Of a stretch of 43,283 nt of DNA, positions 1-7,500 are shown piece by piece. Origin of the DNA: Planctomycetaceae bacterium (GTDB lineage: Bacteria > Planctomycetota > Planctomycetia > Pirellulales > Pirellulaceae). The stretch spans positions 1 through 43,283 of the forward strand of contig JAHEBQ010000057.1 in the NCBI GenBank assembly GCA_024642205.1, written 5' to 3'. Made by a program: the position numbers and the translations under genes. How positions within the stretch are numbered: position 1 is the first letter of the stretch; every line of letters starts with the position of its first letter. A model generated the notes under the pieces. It was given only the letters and a program-made list of their open reading frames with translations, had not been told where the DNA came from and did not search any database.

Positions 1-697
1 GCTCAAATACGTCCGGCCCGGAGATTACAGATTGAAACGGTCGACAGTAGAGTTTTTCCGGGTTCTGGTAAAACGGGTTTTCAACTCCATTGGCGTCGTC
101 TGGCGGTGCCCCAAAACTTCGAACCGCCGTACCGATGGCCTGGTTTTTCCCATTAAGCAAACGCTCGAAAAACCGTTTGCCTCCCTCGACCACGTTATTC
201 TGACCGTCCCATTTGTAAAGCCAGCCTTCTCGCGTGATGAAGTACCATTGACCGTTTCGGCCACACAGCCATTTTTCGCGTTTCTGCCCCCAGTCCTCGT
301 GATAGTTGCCGTTGGACAGCAAACCCAGTTCGTCACCCTTTTTGTGTGCTTCGAGTTCTTCCTCGTTTTGGGCTTCTTTGAGAACTTTCTCGTAATCTAG
401 TGACTCTTCACGGAGCTTTCGCAGCAGGTTGGTGTAGCGCGCGTCGCCCTCTTTACACCAGGGACCGCTGACACATACGAATTGATCGCCACCGTAAAAG
501 TACTTTCGAAATTCGCCCAGTTCCTTGGTTTCGACATAATCATCCGGCAACCAGTCGGCCACGTTGTTCTGCATGTCCGCCAAGCCGAGCCGAGCACCTC
601 GGAGCGCGAATGGCAGCAGAAAGAACACGGTGCAAAGCAACACCATGGCGACGCTGCCAAATACGGGAACCGGTACCGAAAAAAATCGCTTAGTCAT
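1..697 (-). CDS. MMPL/RND-superfamily exporter, N-terminal part (runs off left edge)
   Basis: The reverse strand is open from an ATG at 697 to the window edge, giving about 232 residues of a longer protein. It starts with a short basic segment and one strong hydrophobic helix (about residues 7-33), then a hydrophilic stretch with the phrase NNVADWLPDDY followed by Glu/Lys-rich helices and Trp/Tyr/Cys-rich segments. A first helix followed by a large periplasmic loop, with an 'N-V-x-x-W-L' phrase just after the helix, is typical of planctomycete MMPL proteins, which are proton-driven exporters in the inner membrane. The ATG overlaps the end of the preceding cistron by 8 bases, so the two are probably translated together. 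The permease body and its intramembrane Asp residues lie outside the window, so the substrate cannot be judged. Family assignment is from recall of the N-terminal pattern only. Confidence 0.6.
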   Translation of the reverse strand, partial: MTKRFFSVPVPVFGSVAMVLLCTVFFLLPFALRGARLGLADMQNNVADWLPDDYVETKELGEFRKYFYGGDQFVCVSGPWCKEGDARYTNLLRKLREESLDYEKVLKEAQNEEELEAHKKGDELGLLSNGNYHEDWGQKREKWLCGRNGQWYFITREGWLYKWDGQNNVVEGGKRFFERLLNGKNQAIGTAVRSFGAPPDDANGVENPFYQNPEKLYCRPFQSVISGPDVFE

Positions 698-1034
698 AAA
701 TTGATGTCGGCAAGGGCATTACCTGACCAACCCGGAATAAATCGATTGAAATAACCGTCGAAACGTCCACTAAAGGGTACCGGCCTGACATTTCCGAGTC
801 CATGTCAAAGCTCGCGAAAAAAGTGACTGATAGCTGGGAAAGCAATGGAATTTGCGAATCTTTGAGGGTCGTTTGGGTTTGGAGTTGACCCACTGGAAGA
901 AATTTTGCCGGCGAGTTGTCGCCGCTGGCCGCCAGAGATCCAGCGATCGCTGCCAGGTCATTGAACAAACCCCTTGACGCCACTTGGTCAGAATTGCCCC
1001 AGGCATTCCGGGCCCACCCGCTTGAACCGGTCAT
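690..1034 (-). CDS. hypothetical protein between zinc-ribbon and MMPL genes
   Basis: A 114-residue reading frame from ATG 1034; a GTG at 1043 would add three residues, and the next in-frame upstream stop is within 50 bases. The product has balanced composition (Ser, Leu, Asp, Thr), no clear signal peptide and no transmembrane helix. The second half is beta-like, with VTFFASF and VSTVISIDLF. I do not recognise a family. Evidence that it is real: it fills the space between two same-strand genes, overlaps the start of the MMPL gene by 8 bases as coupled cistrons often do, and has a more natural composition than the other frames here. No clear Shine-Dalgarno sequence precedes either start. It could also be the tail of a decayed gene. 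Confidence 0.35.
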   Translation of the reverse strand: MTGSSGWARNAWGNSDQVASRGLFNDLAAIAGSLAASGDNSPAKFLPVGQLQTQTTLKDSQIPLLSQLSVTFFASFDMDSEMSGRYPLVDVSTVISIDLFRVGQVMPLPTSIYD

Positions 1035-1153
1035 GGGAGCCACGGAGTTGCAGCCGCGAAACGTCCCGTCTCACCACCGTCGCCAAGGTTCGTCGGTGGC
1101 CAACGACAGACATCATGACTTCAACAAATGGATGGGCGATTCACAGAATCTTG

Positions 1154-1969
1154 TTACCCACCATCACCACCACCCGGTGTGAAGCCATAGAAATAAGTGT
1201 ACGTCCCGGACGCCGCGCCAATTAACAACGACGCCAGCAAGACAATTGTAGGCACAATTAACTGCCTGCCTTGCATGAATCCAAACACGACGCACCAGAG
1301 AAATGCTGTACAGACACAGGCGACGCCCTGACTGGTTTTCTGAATGAATCCAACGAACGTAATCCAGAGTCCCATGCACACGTACAGTACCATTGCCGCA
1401 ATAAAACTGACGGCCGATGACGCGACATATTGAGTGATGGACTCCATGGTAAAGACGATTACCAACCCAATCCCGATCAGGATTGCACCGACGACAAAGG
1501 CAACAGCAGCGATCAAATAGGAGTCTGCGCCGTCACCAAAGTCCTGGCCTTCCGCCGTCACCGGCATGTCGGAAATGTCCTTTTCTGCTTTGGCCATGAT
1601 CCGTTCCGCGTCGCTCATCGCTCCTTCCGAAGCCTGGGCATTCAGGTCGTCCTCGTAGGCTTCCGTCTGGAGTTGCACCCCAGTTTCATTATTGAAACCA
1701 CACTCGACACAGACGATTGCATTGGGCAAAAGTTCAGCGGCGCAGTTTTCACACACCGGACCCCGCGTCGCGGAGCGGACATTTTGCTCGTCCAACAAAT
1801 CCAGCAACGGATTGTGGCTGGCCGTCGCCGTGGCTGTCTGTCTGGCCGGCGATTTTGCTTTAATCAGGATCGGTACGCTGCATTTCGGGCACTTTACCCG
1901 TCGCCCGGCAAGTTGGTCTTTTGCCTGGAATCCGGCACCGCAACTGCCACATCGAACGTTAATCGCCAT
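1154..1969 (-). CDS. zinc-ribbon integral membrane protein
   Basis: A 271-residue protein. I chose ATG 1969 rather than the longer frame because the conserved start MAINVRCGSCG begins the first zinc ribbon. Two Cys4 zinc sites are visible: CGSCG...CPKC near residues 7-29, of the kind found at the N-terminus of many planctomycete proteins, and CENC...CVEC near residues 73-92. A Glu/Asp-rich linker follows. The C-terminal half has four hydrophobic helices (roughly residues 150-175, 180-213, 217-235 and 237-262), with Gly-rich IGIGLVIVF-type segments. The protein should sit in the inner membrane with the zinc domains in the cytoplasm. Its role is unknown. It is the first gene of a same-strand group leading to the small hypothetical and the MMPL exporter. 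Confidence 0.7.
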   Translation of the reverse strand: MAINVRCGSCGAGFQAKDQLAGRRVKCPKCSVPILIKAKSPARQTATATASHNPLLDLLDEQNVRSATRGPVCENCAAELLPNAIVCVECGFNNETGVQLQTEAYEDDLNAQASEGAMSDAERIMAKAEKDISDMPVTAEGQDFGDGADSYLIAAVAFVVGAILIGIGLVIVFTMESITQYVASSAVSFIAAMVLYVCMGLWITFVGFIQKTSQGVACVCTAFLWCVVFGFMQGRQLIVPTIVLLASLLIGAASGTYTYFYGFTPGGGDGG

Positions 1970-2743
1970 TTTTTGGTCTCGAAAGTACTGCCTGAATTCC
2001 AATTTCGGTTCGGACGCCGTCGCCCAAGGTTATTCCATTATGTGATAGGGTCGTGTTTTGACCACCATTTTCCGCATTAATTGCGTCCAACCCAATCCAT
2101 TATATTCTATTTAACGGTCGTTTTTGGGTCGGATTTTCGATAAATCAACCGGCTCGGCTCGAATGCTAACCGTCCATCGTGACATCCAGGCCAATTATCC
2201 TTCGAGATTAGATGACATTTTTGAATTGAAAAAAAGCCAAACATCCGTTTAACTTGCAACATCTTCCCGACAGATTGCCACCGCACACAGTTATTGATGA
2301 GCACAATCAAAAACAATTTCTCTTGAAACCAATCGAATTGGATCCTTCGCATGCTCTGCCAATCTGTCACAAAACCTCACCAATGAAACGAGAAACGCAC
2401 AGGTCCCGCCAATCGTGGCTCGCGATCCTGGGCAGGATTTGACAATTTCCAGATCGGCGTCACCAAAGAACGACCGTGATTGCCGTCTGATTCCAAGGAA
2501 AGTCTCTGTGCAAAAGCATTATTCTCTAATTCCGACTCGTTTTGTCGACAGTTTGCTGGTTTTGGCGCGCCAGTTGCCTAATAGGGAATATTCATTTTTG
2601 AATCCGCAAAAATGTCAGGCTTGAGGTGCGATCCAGGCTTACTCGATTGGAAAACGATCATTTGATTTTCAACCAATCGGAAGCTGGCGTGGCCGAAACT
2701 GATTCAATAAATGGTCTGCAACAAAAACTTAGGAGGCTGATCC
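1970..2743. other. 774-bp divergent intergenic region upstream of groES
   Basis: This lies between the minus-strand zinc-ribbon gene and groES. No reading frame here has convincing protein character. On the minus strand a perfect TATAAT (complement at 2099-2104) lies about 130 bases before the zinc-ribbon start but has no good -35. A 10-bp palindrome TGGCGCGCCA is at 2563-2572, some 170 bases before groES. I looked for a CIRCE operator (TTAGCACTC-N9-GAGTGCTAA) before groES and saw none, so HrcA control is not supported. The last bases hold a textbook Shine-Dalgarno, AGGAGG at 2731-2736. Confidence 0.5.
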
Positions 2744-3076
2744 ATGGCCGTGACTGCGAAAAAGAAACCAAGTAAATCTACCCATTCAACGACGCTCCAG
2801 CCATTGGGCGATCGAATTGTCGTTGAACGCGAGGAATCACTTGAAACAACTTCCGGGGGCATCGTGCTGCCAGGATCGGCTCGAGACAAGCCTTCACGCG
2901 GAACCGTCATTTCCGTCGGCGAAGGACGCATGCTTCGCGACGGCACCCGTAGCCCGCTGCAAGTCAAACCTGGCGATGTCGTTCTGTTTACGACCTATGG
3001 CCCGGATGAAATCAAACTGGGTGAAGACGAGTACCTGCTGATGCGGGAAGACGACGTTCTGGCCATCATCGAGTAA
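2744..3076 (+). CDS. groES: co-chaperonin GroES (Hsp10)
   Basis: A 110-residue GroES, the lid of the GroEL chamber. The core starts at 'LQPLGDRIVVE' (about residue 18). It carries the mobile-loop stretch ESLETTSGGIVLPG that contacts GroEL, then GTVISVGEG and the closing Gly-Asp-Val-Val strand. Usual length is about 95-100 residues. The excess is an N-terminal tail of about 16 residues rich in Lys, Ser and Thr, unusual but preceded by a perfect AGGAGG at 2731-2736 with correct spacing, so the start is secure. The gene is followed 78 bases later by groEL, and the two form the classical operon. Confidence 0.97.
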   Translation: MAVTAKKKPSKSTHSTTLQPLGDRIVVEREESLETTSGGIVLPGSARDKPSRGTVISVGEGRMLRDGTRSPLQVKPGDVVLFTTYGPDEIKLGEDEYLLMREDDVLAIIE

Positions 3077-3154
3077 TTCTGACGGACCTGGATCCGCCAT
3101 ACCATTCCATCTCACAAATTCAAAAAATTAACCTGAACTCAGGAGTTCCATCTC

Positions 3155-4774
3155 ATGGCAAAAATGATTGCTTTTGAACAAGAAGCCCGCGAATCTATTC
3201 GCCGCGGTGTTTCCAAACTGGCCCGGGCCGTCAAAGTCACTCTTGGTCCCAAAGGCCGCAATGTGATCTTGCAAAAGAGCTTCGGCTCTCCCACCGTCAC
3301 CAAAGACGGCGTCAGCGTCGCCAAAGAAATTGAACTGGAAGACACCTACGAAAACATGGGTGCCCAGATGGTTCGCGAAGTCGCGAGCAAGACCAGTGAT
3401 GTTGCCGGCGACGGAACAACCACAGCAACGGTTCTGGCCGAGGCGATTTTTAACGAAGGCCTGAAAGCCGTAACCGCGGGGGTCAACCCGATTCAGTTGA
3501 AGCAGGGAATCGAAGCCGCCGTCACCGACATTTGTGGCAAACTCACTGAAATGTCGATCAAAATCAAAAACAAAAGTGAAATGGCCAACGTCGCTTCGAT
3601 CGCGGCCAACAATGATGCTGAGATTGGCGAACTGCTGGCCTCCGCCATGGAGAAAGTCGGAAAAGACGGGGTGATTACGGTTGATGAAGGCAAAAGCCTG
3701 AACACCGAGGTGGAATGGGTCGAAGGGATGCAGTTCGATCGGGGATACCTGTCTCCCTATTTCGTCAACGAATCCGCGTCGATGGAATGTGTTCTGGAAG
3801 ATGCCTACATCCTGGTATTTGAAAAGAAGATTTCCAACATCAAGGACCTCGTTCCCTTGCTTGAGAAAGTCGTTCAACAGGGCAAACCGTTGTTGATTAT
3901 CGCCGAAGACATTGAAGGCGAAGCCCTGGCGACTCTCGTGATCAATCGACTCCGTGGCACTTTTAATTGCTGTGCAGTCAAAGCCCCAGGCTATGGCGAT
4001 CGCCGCAAAGCCATGATGGAGGACATCGCGATCCTTGCCGGTGGCAGCGCGATCTTCGACGCCCTTGGAATGAAGCTGGATCAACTGGGTCTGACCGAAC
4101 TGGGTAGGGCCAAGAAAGTCATCGTTGGCAAGGACGTGACGACGATCATCGAGGGAGCCGGAAAAAGCACCGAAATCAAAGGCCGCATCGACCAGATTCG
4201 ACGTGAAATCGACAACACCACCAGCGATTACGATCGTGAAAAACTCGAAGAGCGTCTTGCGAAGCTTGCCGGTGGAGTCGCCAAGGTCAATGTTGGCGCT
4301 GCGACCGAAAGCGAAATGAAAGAAAAGAAAGCTCGCGTCGAAGATGCCTTGCACGCAACCCGGGCGGCCGTCGAATCGGGCATTCTGCCTGGTGGTGGCG
4401 TCGCGCTTTTGCGAGCTGCAAGCCTGGTTGCTCCATCGACCGAAATGTCGGACGATGAAGTCACAGGCTTTAACATTGTTGTCAAGTCCTGCCGTTCTCC
4501 ATTGCACATGATTGCGACAAACGCCGGACAAGATGGCGGTATCGTGTGCGAGAAAGTTCTCGGCGGTAAGGCGAACTTTGGTTATAATGCCTTGACCGAT
4601 CAGTACGAAGACCTTGTGAAATCCGGTGTGATTGATCCGGCCAAGGTCACCCAGACAGCCCTTTCGAATGCCGCGAGCGTCTCGATTTTGTTGTTGACCA
4701 GTGATGCACTGATCGCCGAAAAGCCCAAGCGTGGAAAAACTCCAGGCCACGGTGGTGATCAGGATATGTATTAG
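3155..4774 (+). CDS. groEL: chaperonin GroEL (Hsp60)
   Basis: A 539-residue GroEL, the ATP-driven folding chamber of the cytoplasm. Hallmarks: VTLGPKGRNV in the first equatorial segment, DGTTTATVLA (nucleotide-binding, about residues 86-95), the KAPGYGDRRK apical segment, VGAATE followed by KEKKARVEDAL (catalytic Asp region), and PGGGVALL. The Shine-Dalgarno is AGGAG at 3141-3145. The tail is atypical: it ends in Lys/Gly/His/Asp residues (GKTPGHGGDQDMY) without the Gly-Gly-Met repeats of most bacterial GroELs. The late equatorial region is also divergent (KSCRSPLHMI where most have an Arg-Ala-Leu phrase; ASVSILLLTSDAL). Planctomycetes often encode several GroELs, so this may be a paralogue rather than the housekeeping copy, although it does have its own groES. 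Confidence 0.96.
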   Translation: MAKMIAFEQEARESIRRGVSKLARAVKVTLGPKGRNVILQKSFGSPTVTKDGVSVAKEIELEDTYENMGAQMVREVASKTSDVAGDGTTTATVLAEAIFNEGLKAVTAGVNPIQLKQGIEAAVTDICGKLTEMSIKIKNKSEMANVASIAANNDAEIGELLASAMEKVGKDGVITVDEGKSLNTEVEWVEGMQFDRGYLSPYFVNESASMECVLEDAYILVFEKKISNIKDLVPLLEKVVQQGKPLLIIAEDIEGEALATLVINRLRGTFNCCAVKAPGYGDRRKAMMEDIAILAGGSAIFDALGMKLDQLGLTELGRAKKVIVGKDVTTIIEGAGKSTEIKGRIDQIRREIDNTTSDYDREKLEERLAKLAGGVAKVNVGAATESEMKEKKARVEDALHATRAAVESGILPGGGVALLRAASLVAPSTEMSDDEVTGFNIVVKSCRSPLHMIATNAGQDGGIVCEKVLGGKANFGYNALTDQYEDLVKSGVIDPAKVTQTALSNAASVSILLLTSDALIAEKPKRGKTPGHGGDQDMY

Positions 4775-4880
4775 ACGCAAGGCCCTTCGGGAGTTGCGAT
4801 CATATAAGGGGCTTGGCCCATCTGCCCCAAACCTTGTTGTGGCTGTTTCCCATGACAAGAAAGGATGGAAACCATAAGAA

Positions 4881-4913
4881 ACGCCGGTCGAAATTCGACC
4901 GGCGTTTTTCTTT
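4881..4913 (+). terminator. rho-independent terminator of groES-groEL
   Basis: Arms ACGCCGGTCG (4881-4890) and CGACCGGCGT (4896-4905) are perfect complements around a 5-base AAATT loop, and T-rich sequence (TTTTTCTTT) starts at the end of the stem. It lies 107 bases after the groEL stop. Confidence 0.88.
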
Positions 4914-5059
4914 GCCTCGGACCCGGGATCGAATCCCGCTCGTACAAGCTTTGCTCTGGCCCCACAACCAACCGGTTGAATTCCGCCATCGTATTTGAAC
5001 TGTGATACGATAGGGTGGCCCCCGCTACCGCCAGATTCACCCATTTGCTCGGAACCCTC

Positions 5060-6007
5060 ATGAACCGTTTTCGAATGCTCAAAAACCAGCTGGTCTTCGT
5101 CATTGCATTCGGGGCATGTTTCCCGTGGCACCTGGCCCACGCGCAGAACGAAGACAAAAACTCCACGAAGCCGTTGCGCGCGATGAGCTTTAACATCCGG
5201 TTGGGAGTCGCCGAAGACGGTGACAACCATTGGGACAATCGCAAGGACCTCGTAATCCAGACGATCAGGAACTTCGATCCCGATTTTGTCGGAACCCAGG
5301 AAACCTGGAATTTTCAGGCCGAGTATTTTCGACAGAAGTTACCTGAATACACCTACGTCGGTCGCTCACGACAACAGGATAATAACGGCGAACAGTGCGG
5401 CATCCTGTTTCGCAACTCTCGTTTCGACAGATTGGTTGAAGGCCACTTTTGGTTGAGCGAATCGCCAGATCGGCCCGGGTCCAAAAGCTGGGATTCATCG
5501 CTGCCTCGCATGGTAACCTGGTTAAAACTCTGGGACCGGGAAAATTCGCAAAGCTTCTACGTGATCAACACGCATTTCGATCATCGCGGTCCTCAGGCTC
5601 GAGTGGAAAGTGCACGCATGATTCGCAATTTCATCAAAGAGCTTCCGGCAAATGCCCAGGCAGTAGTTACCGGTGATTTTAACGCGACGGTTGACTCTGA
5701 ACCCTACCGGGCTTTATTCGGTCCGCTGGAAGACGCGGAATCTCCTGTCATTGATTCCTTTCGAATCGTCCATCCTGAAGGCGATTCCCCGAGCGGGACA
5801 TTTAACGGATTCAAGGGCACCGAGACCGGTGCCAGAATCGACTGGATTGCGGTGTCGCGAAGTATTGAGACTGTCCAAGCCGACATTGACCGGAGCTCGT
5901 TCGACGGCCGGTTCCCAAGCGACCACTTTCCCGTCACTGCCGTCGTCAAACTGGACAGACCTGCCAAGGTAATGGCGACGGGACAGGAAAAGGGCTCGCT
6001 CAAGTAA
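5060..6007 (+). CDS. secreted endonuclease/exonuclease/phosphatase-family hydrolase
   Basis: A 315-residue enzyme of the EEP (DNase I / exonuclease III / phosphatase) fold. I chose ATG 5060 because it gives a clean Sec signal peptide: basic MNRFRMLKN, a hydrophobic core, and a likely cut after AHA near residue 29. The catalytic phrases come in family order: MSFNIRLG (metal-binding Asn), GTQE (metal-binding Glu), NTHFDH, GDFN (Asp/Asn pair), DWIAVS and SDHFPV (catalytic Asp-His). The substrate could be a phosphoester of a sugar, lipid or nucleic acid. Export points to an extracellular or periplasmic phosphodiesterase or phosphatase rather than a DNA-repair enzyme. It is separated from groEL by a terminator, so it is probably transcribed on its own. 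Confidence 0.9.
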   Translation: MNRFRMLKNQLVFVIAFGACFPWHLAHAQNEDKNSTKPLRAMSFNIRLGVAEDGDNHWDNRKDLVIQTIRNFDPDFVGTQETWNFQAEYFRQKLPEYTYVGRSRQQDNNGEQCGILFRNSRFDRLVEGHFWLSESPDRPGSKSWDSSLPRMVTWLKLWDRENSQSFYVINTHFDHRGPQARVESARMIRNFIKELPANAQAVVTGDFNATVDSEPYRALFGPLEDAESPVIDSFRIVHPEGDSPSGTFNGFKGTETGARIDWIAVSRSIETVQADIDRSSFDGRFPSDHFPVTAVVKLDRPAKVMATGQEKGSLK

Positions 6008-6399
6008 ACCGCCAGAGGGTAAGCCGCAGTGTTTCTCATGTCCCGCAACACGCTTGGCAGCCCAACATGACAATCAAGCCGGTTGTAACAAATATTCTGG
6101 TGCGCCAATCGTGGCGTTCCGGGTCTGCATGATACGGCTCGAGGCGCTATTTCTCGAAAGTGAAAATAGCGGGACGTCGGAAATTTGAAAACCGAGTTCT
6201 GCAAGTCTCGACTGCCGGAATGGGTTGTATCAAATATTCCTGTCGACCGAATTACCAACCATTCAATTCGTTTATACCGGCCAAAAAATTCGAGACTCAA
6301 GCTTCAAAATTAAACTGTGGGTTAAGTTGAGATGGTGAGAATCGCGATACTTATGCCCAAGGGTGTTGTCACAACGTTTTCAAAACAAATGAGGTTACC
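6008..6399. other. 392-bp intergenic region before the cysteine-rich gene
   Basis: No credible reading frame, terminator or repeat is visible. AT-rich stretches at about 6260-6370 probably contain the promoter of the cysteine-rich gene, but I see no -35/-10 pair good enough to place. A GAGG element about nine bases before ATG 6400 is the likely ribosome-binding site. Confidence 0.35.
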
Positions 6400-6774
6400 A
6401 TGTTCAAATTCATGTTCCCAGCAATCATGTGCGTCGCCATGTGTTTTCCAATGGTGAGTGCGGCTCAAGACTGCGGGTGCAGTCAACCGGACCCGTGTTG
6501 CGTCAAGACACGCAAAAAACTCGCATTGGTTGACGTACAAAAAGAACGCTGCCGTCTGACTCGCGAATGCGTTACCGACGAATGCGGTTGCACCAAAAAG
6601 AAATTCGTCCGATCCACAGAATGTGTCACTGTCAAGCGACTGAAATGTGTCGAGACTCCGGTTGATCCTTGCAAAAAGGGCTGCTTCGCCCGGCTAAAAG
6701 AACGTTGCGCTTCGAAAAGCTGCTGTGAACCAGAGCCATGTTGTGATGCTCCAGCTCCCTGTGGATGCAACTAA
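6400..6774 (+). CDS. small cysteine-rich secreted protein
   Basis: A 124-residue protein with a signal peptide (core MFPAIMCVAMCFPMVSA; cut near residue 22) and 21 cysteines, 19 of them in the mature chain of about 100 residues. The Cys occur as CGC, CC and C-x4-5-C groups spread through a basic, Lys/Arg-rich middle (for example ECGCTKKK and RLKERC) and a Pro/Cys tail ending EPEPCCDAPAPCGCN. After export such a chain should be heavily disulphide-bonded or bind metal. I do not recognise a named family; short Cys-rich exported proteins are common in Pirellulaceae and are candidates for cell-envelope cross-linked layers. It is flanked by its own ribosome-binding site and terminator, so it is a single-gene unit. 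Confidence 0.75.
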   Translation: MFKFMFPAIMCVAMCFPMVSAAQDCGCSQPDPCCVKTRKKLALVDVQKERCRLTRECVTDECGCTKKKFVRSTECVTVKRLKCVETPVDPCKKGCFARLKERCASKSCCEPEPCCDAPAPCGCN

Positions 6775-6832
6775 CGTGAATGTCCGTCAGCCAGATTTGC
6801 GTTGACGAATGATTCAATTTCAAAACCAAAAG

Positions 6833-6864
6833 ACACGGGCCCGGTTCAGGCTCGTGTTTTTTTT
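6833..6864 (+). terminator. rho-independent terminator after the cysteine-rich gene
   Basis: ACACGGGCC (6833-6841) pairs with GGCTCGTGT (6849-6857) with one G-T wobble around a 7-base loop, and is followed by eight T residues. A strong stop 58 bases after the gene suggests a short, abundant mRNA. Confidence 0.88.
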
Positions 6865-7196
6865 GTAAACCCGGAAAGGAATCGCGTTCCGCGAAGCGAA
6901 ACACAGAATTTCGCCTGGAAGCAACAAAAATATTTCTCTCGGAAGCTCCGGTTTCCATGATTATATTAGACTAGACTCAATCCCGTAATCGAGAGATTGA
7001 GGCTCCTGCCGAAATATGTCTACCCAGGAAAAAGTCTCAGCGGGAGCAACGACCTCCCAAAAACGAAATAAAGTCCAGATAGAAAGATCATTCGCACTGT
7101 GACAATTCCTTCGGCGTTTCTCGCTTGGTATCCGTTACGCCAGGGCCGGTATTTTTGACTTTGCATCCCGCTTGAGGACCAGACTGGGGCCACACG
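6865..7196. other. 332-bp intergenic region
   Basis: This lies between the terminator and the small membrane-protein gene. I see no gene, repeat or good hairpin. It presumably holds the promoter for the gene at 7197; GGGG about six bases before that ATG could serve as a weak ribosome-binding site. Confidence 0.3.
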
Positions 7197-7496
7197 ATGG
7201 AACTTCGCGACCTTTTTGTAGCAACCGTCGCACTTGTGCTTGGTTGCATGATGTTGTCAACGTCGATTCTTGACCAGGGTTGGTTTTTCCAGATGAAGAT
7301 CGCCCGGATCATTGCCGAATCAAAAGGACGAATGCATGCCAGAACTTTCGTTGGGTCCGTCGGGGCCTTGATGATCGCCATGGGACTTTACCTGATCCTG
7401 GCACCATTCGCATGGACATTTTTTCAACCGACGGATGATCGAGCATCCGCCGGCAACCCGACCGATGGTTCGATACTGTTTGCCGAGAGCGACTAA
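7197..7496 (+). CDS. small two-helix membrane protein, unknown function
   Basis: A 99-residue protein with two hydrophobic helices: residues about 7-25 (LFVATVALVLGCMMLSTSI) and about 50-72 (VGSVGALMIAMGLYLILAP). They are joined by a basic loop (KIARIIAESKGRMHARTF), and the Asp/Thr-rich tail is hydrophilic. Both ends are predicted on the same side of the membrane. I do not recognise a family. Its stop is only four bases from the stop of the convergent cytochrome gene, so it is probably transcribed alone. Confidence 0.6.
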   Translation: MELRDLFVATVALVLGCMMLSTSILDQGWFFQMKIARIIAESKGRMHARTFVGSVGALMIAMGLYLILAPFAWTFFQPTDDRASAGNPTDGSILFAESD

Positions 7497-7500
7497 CGGA

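Noticed and set aside
2640..2743. CIRCE/HrcA operator before groES
   Set aside because: The TTAGCACTC-N9-GAGTGCTAA pattern was looked for and is not present.
4920..4960. tRNA-like T-arm (CCGGGATCGAATCCCG) after groEL
   Set aside because: It resembles a T-arm, but no matching acceptor half, anticodon arm or D-arm lies upstream, and the fifth stem pair fails. Probably chance.
3128..5230. 700-residue open frame antisense to groEL
   Set aside because: It is a mirror of groEL codon usage; it crosses the groES-groEL terminator and has no family resemblance.
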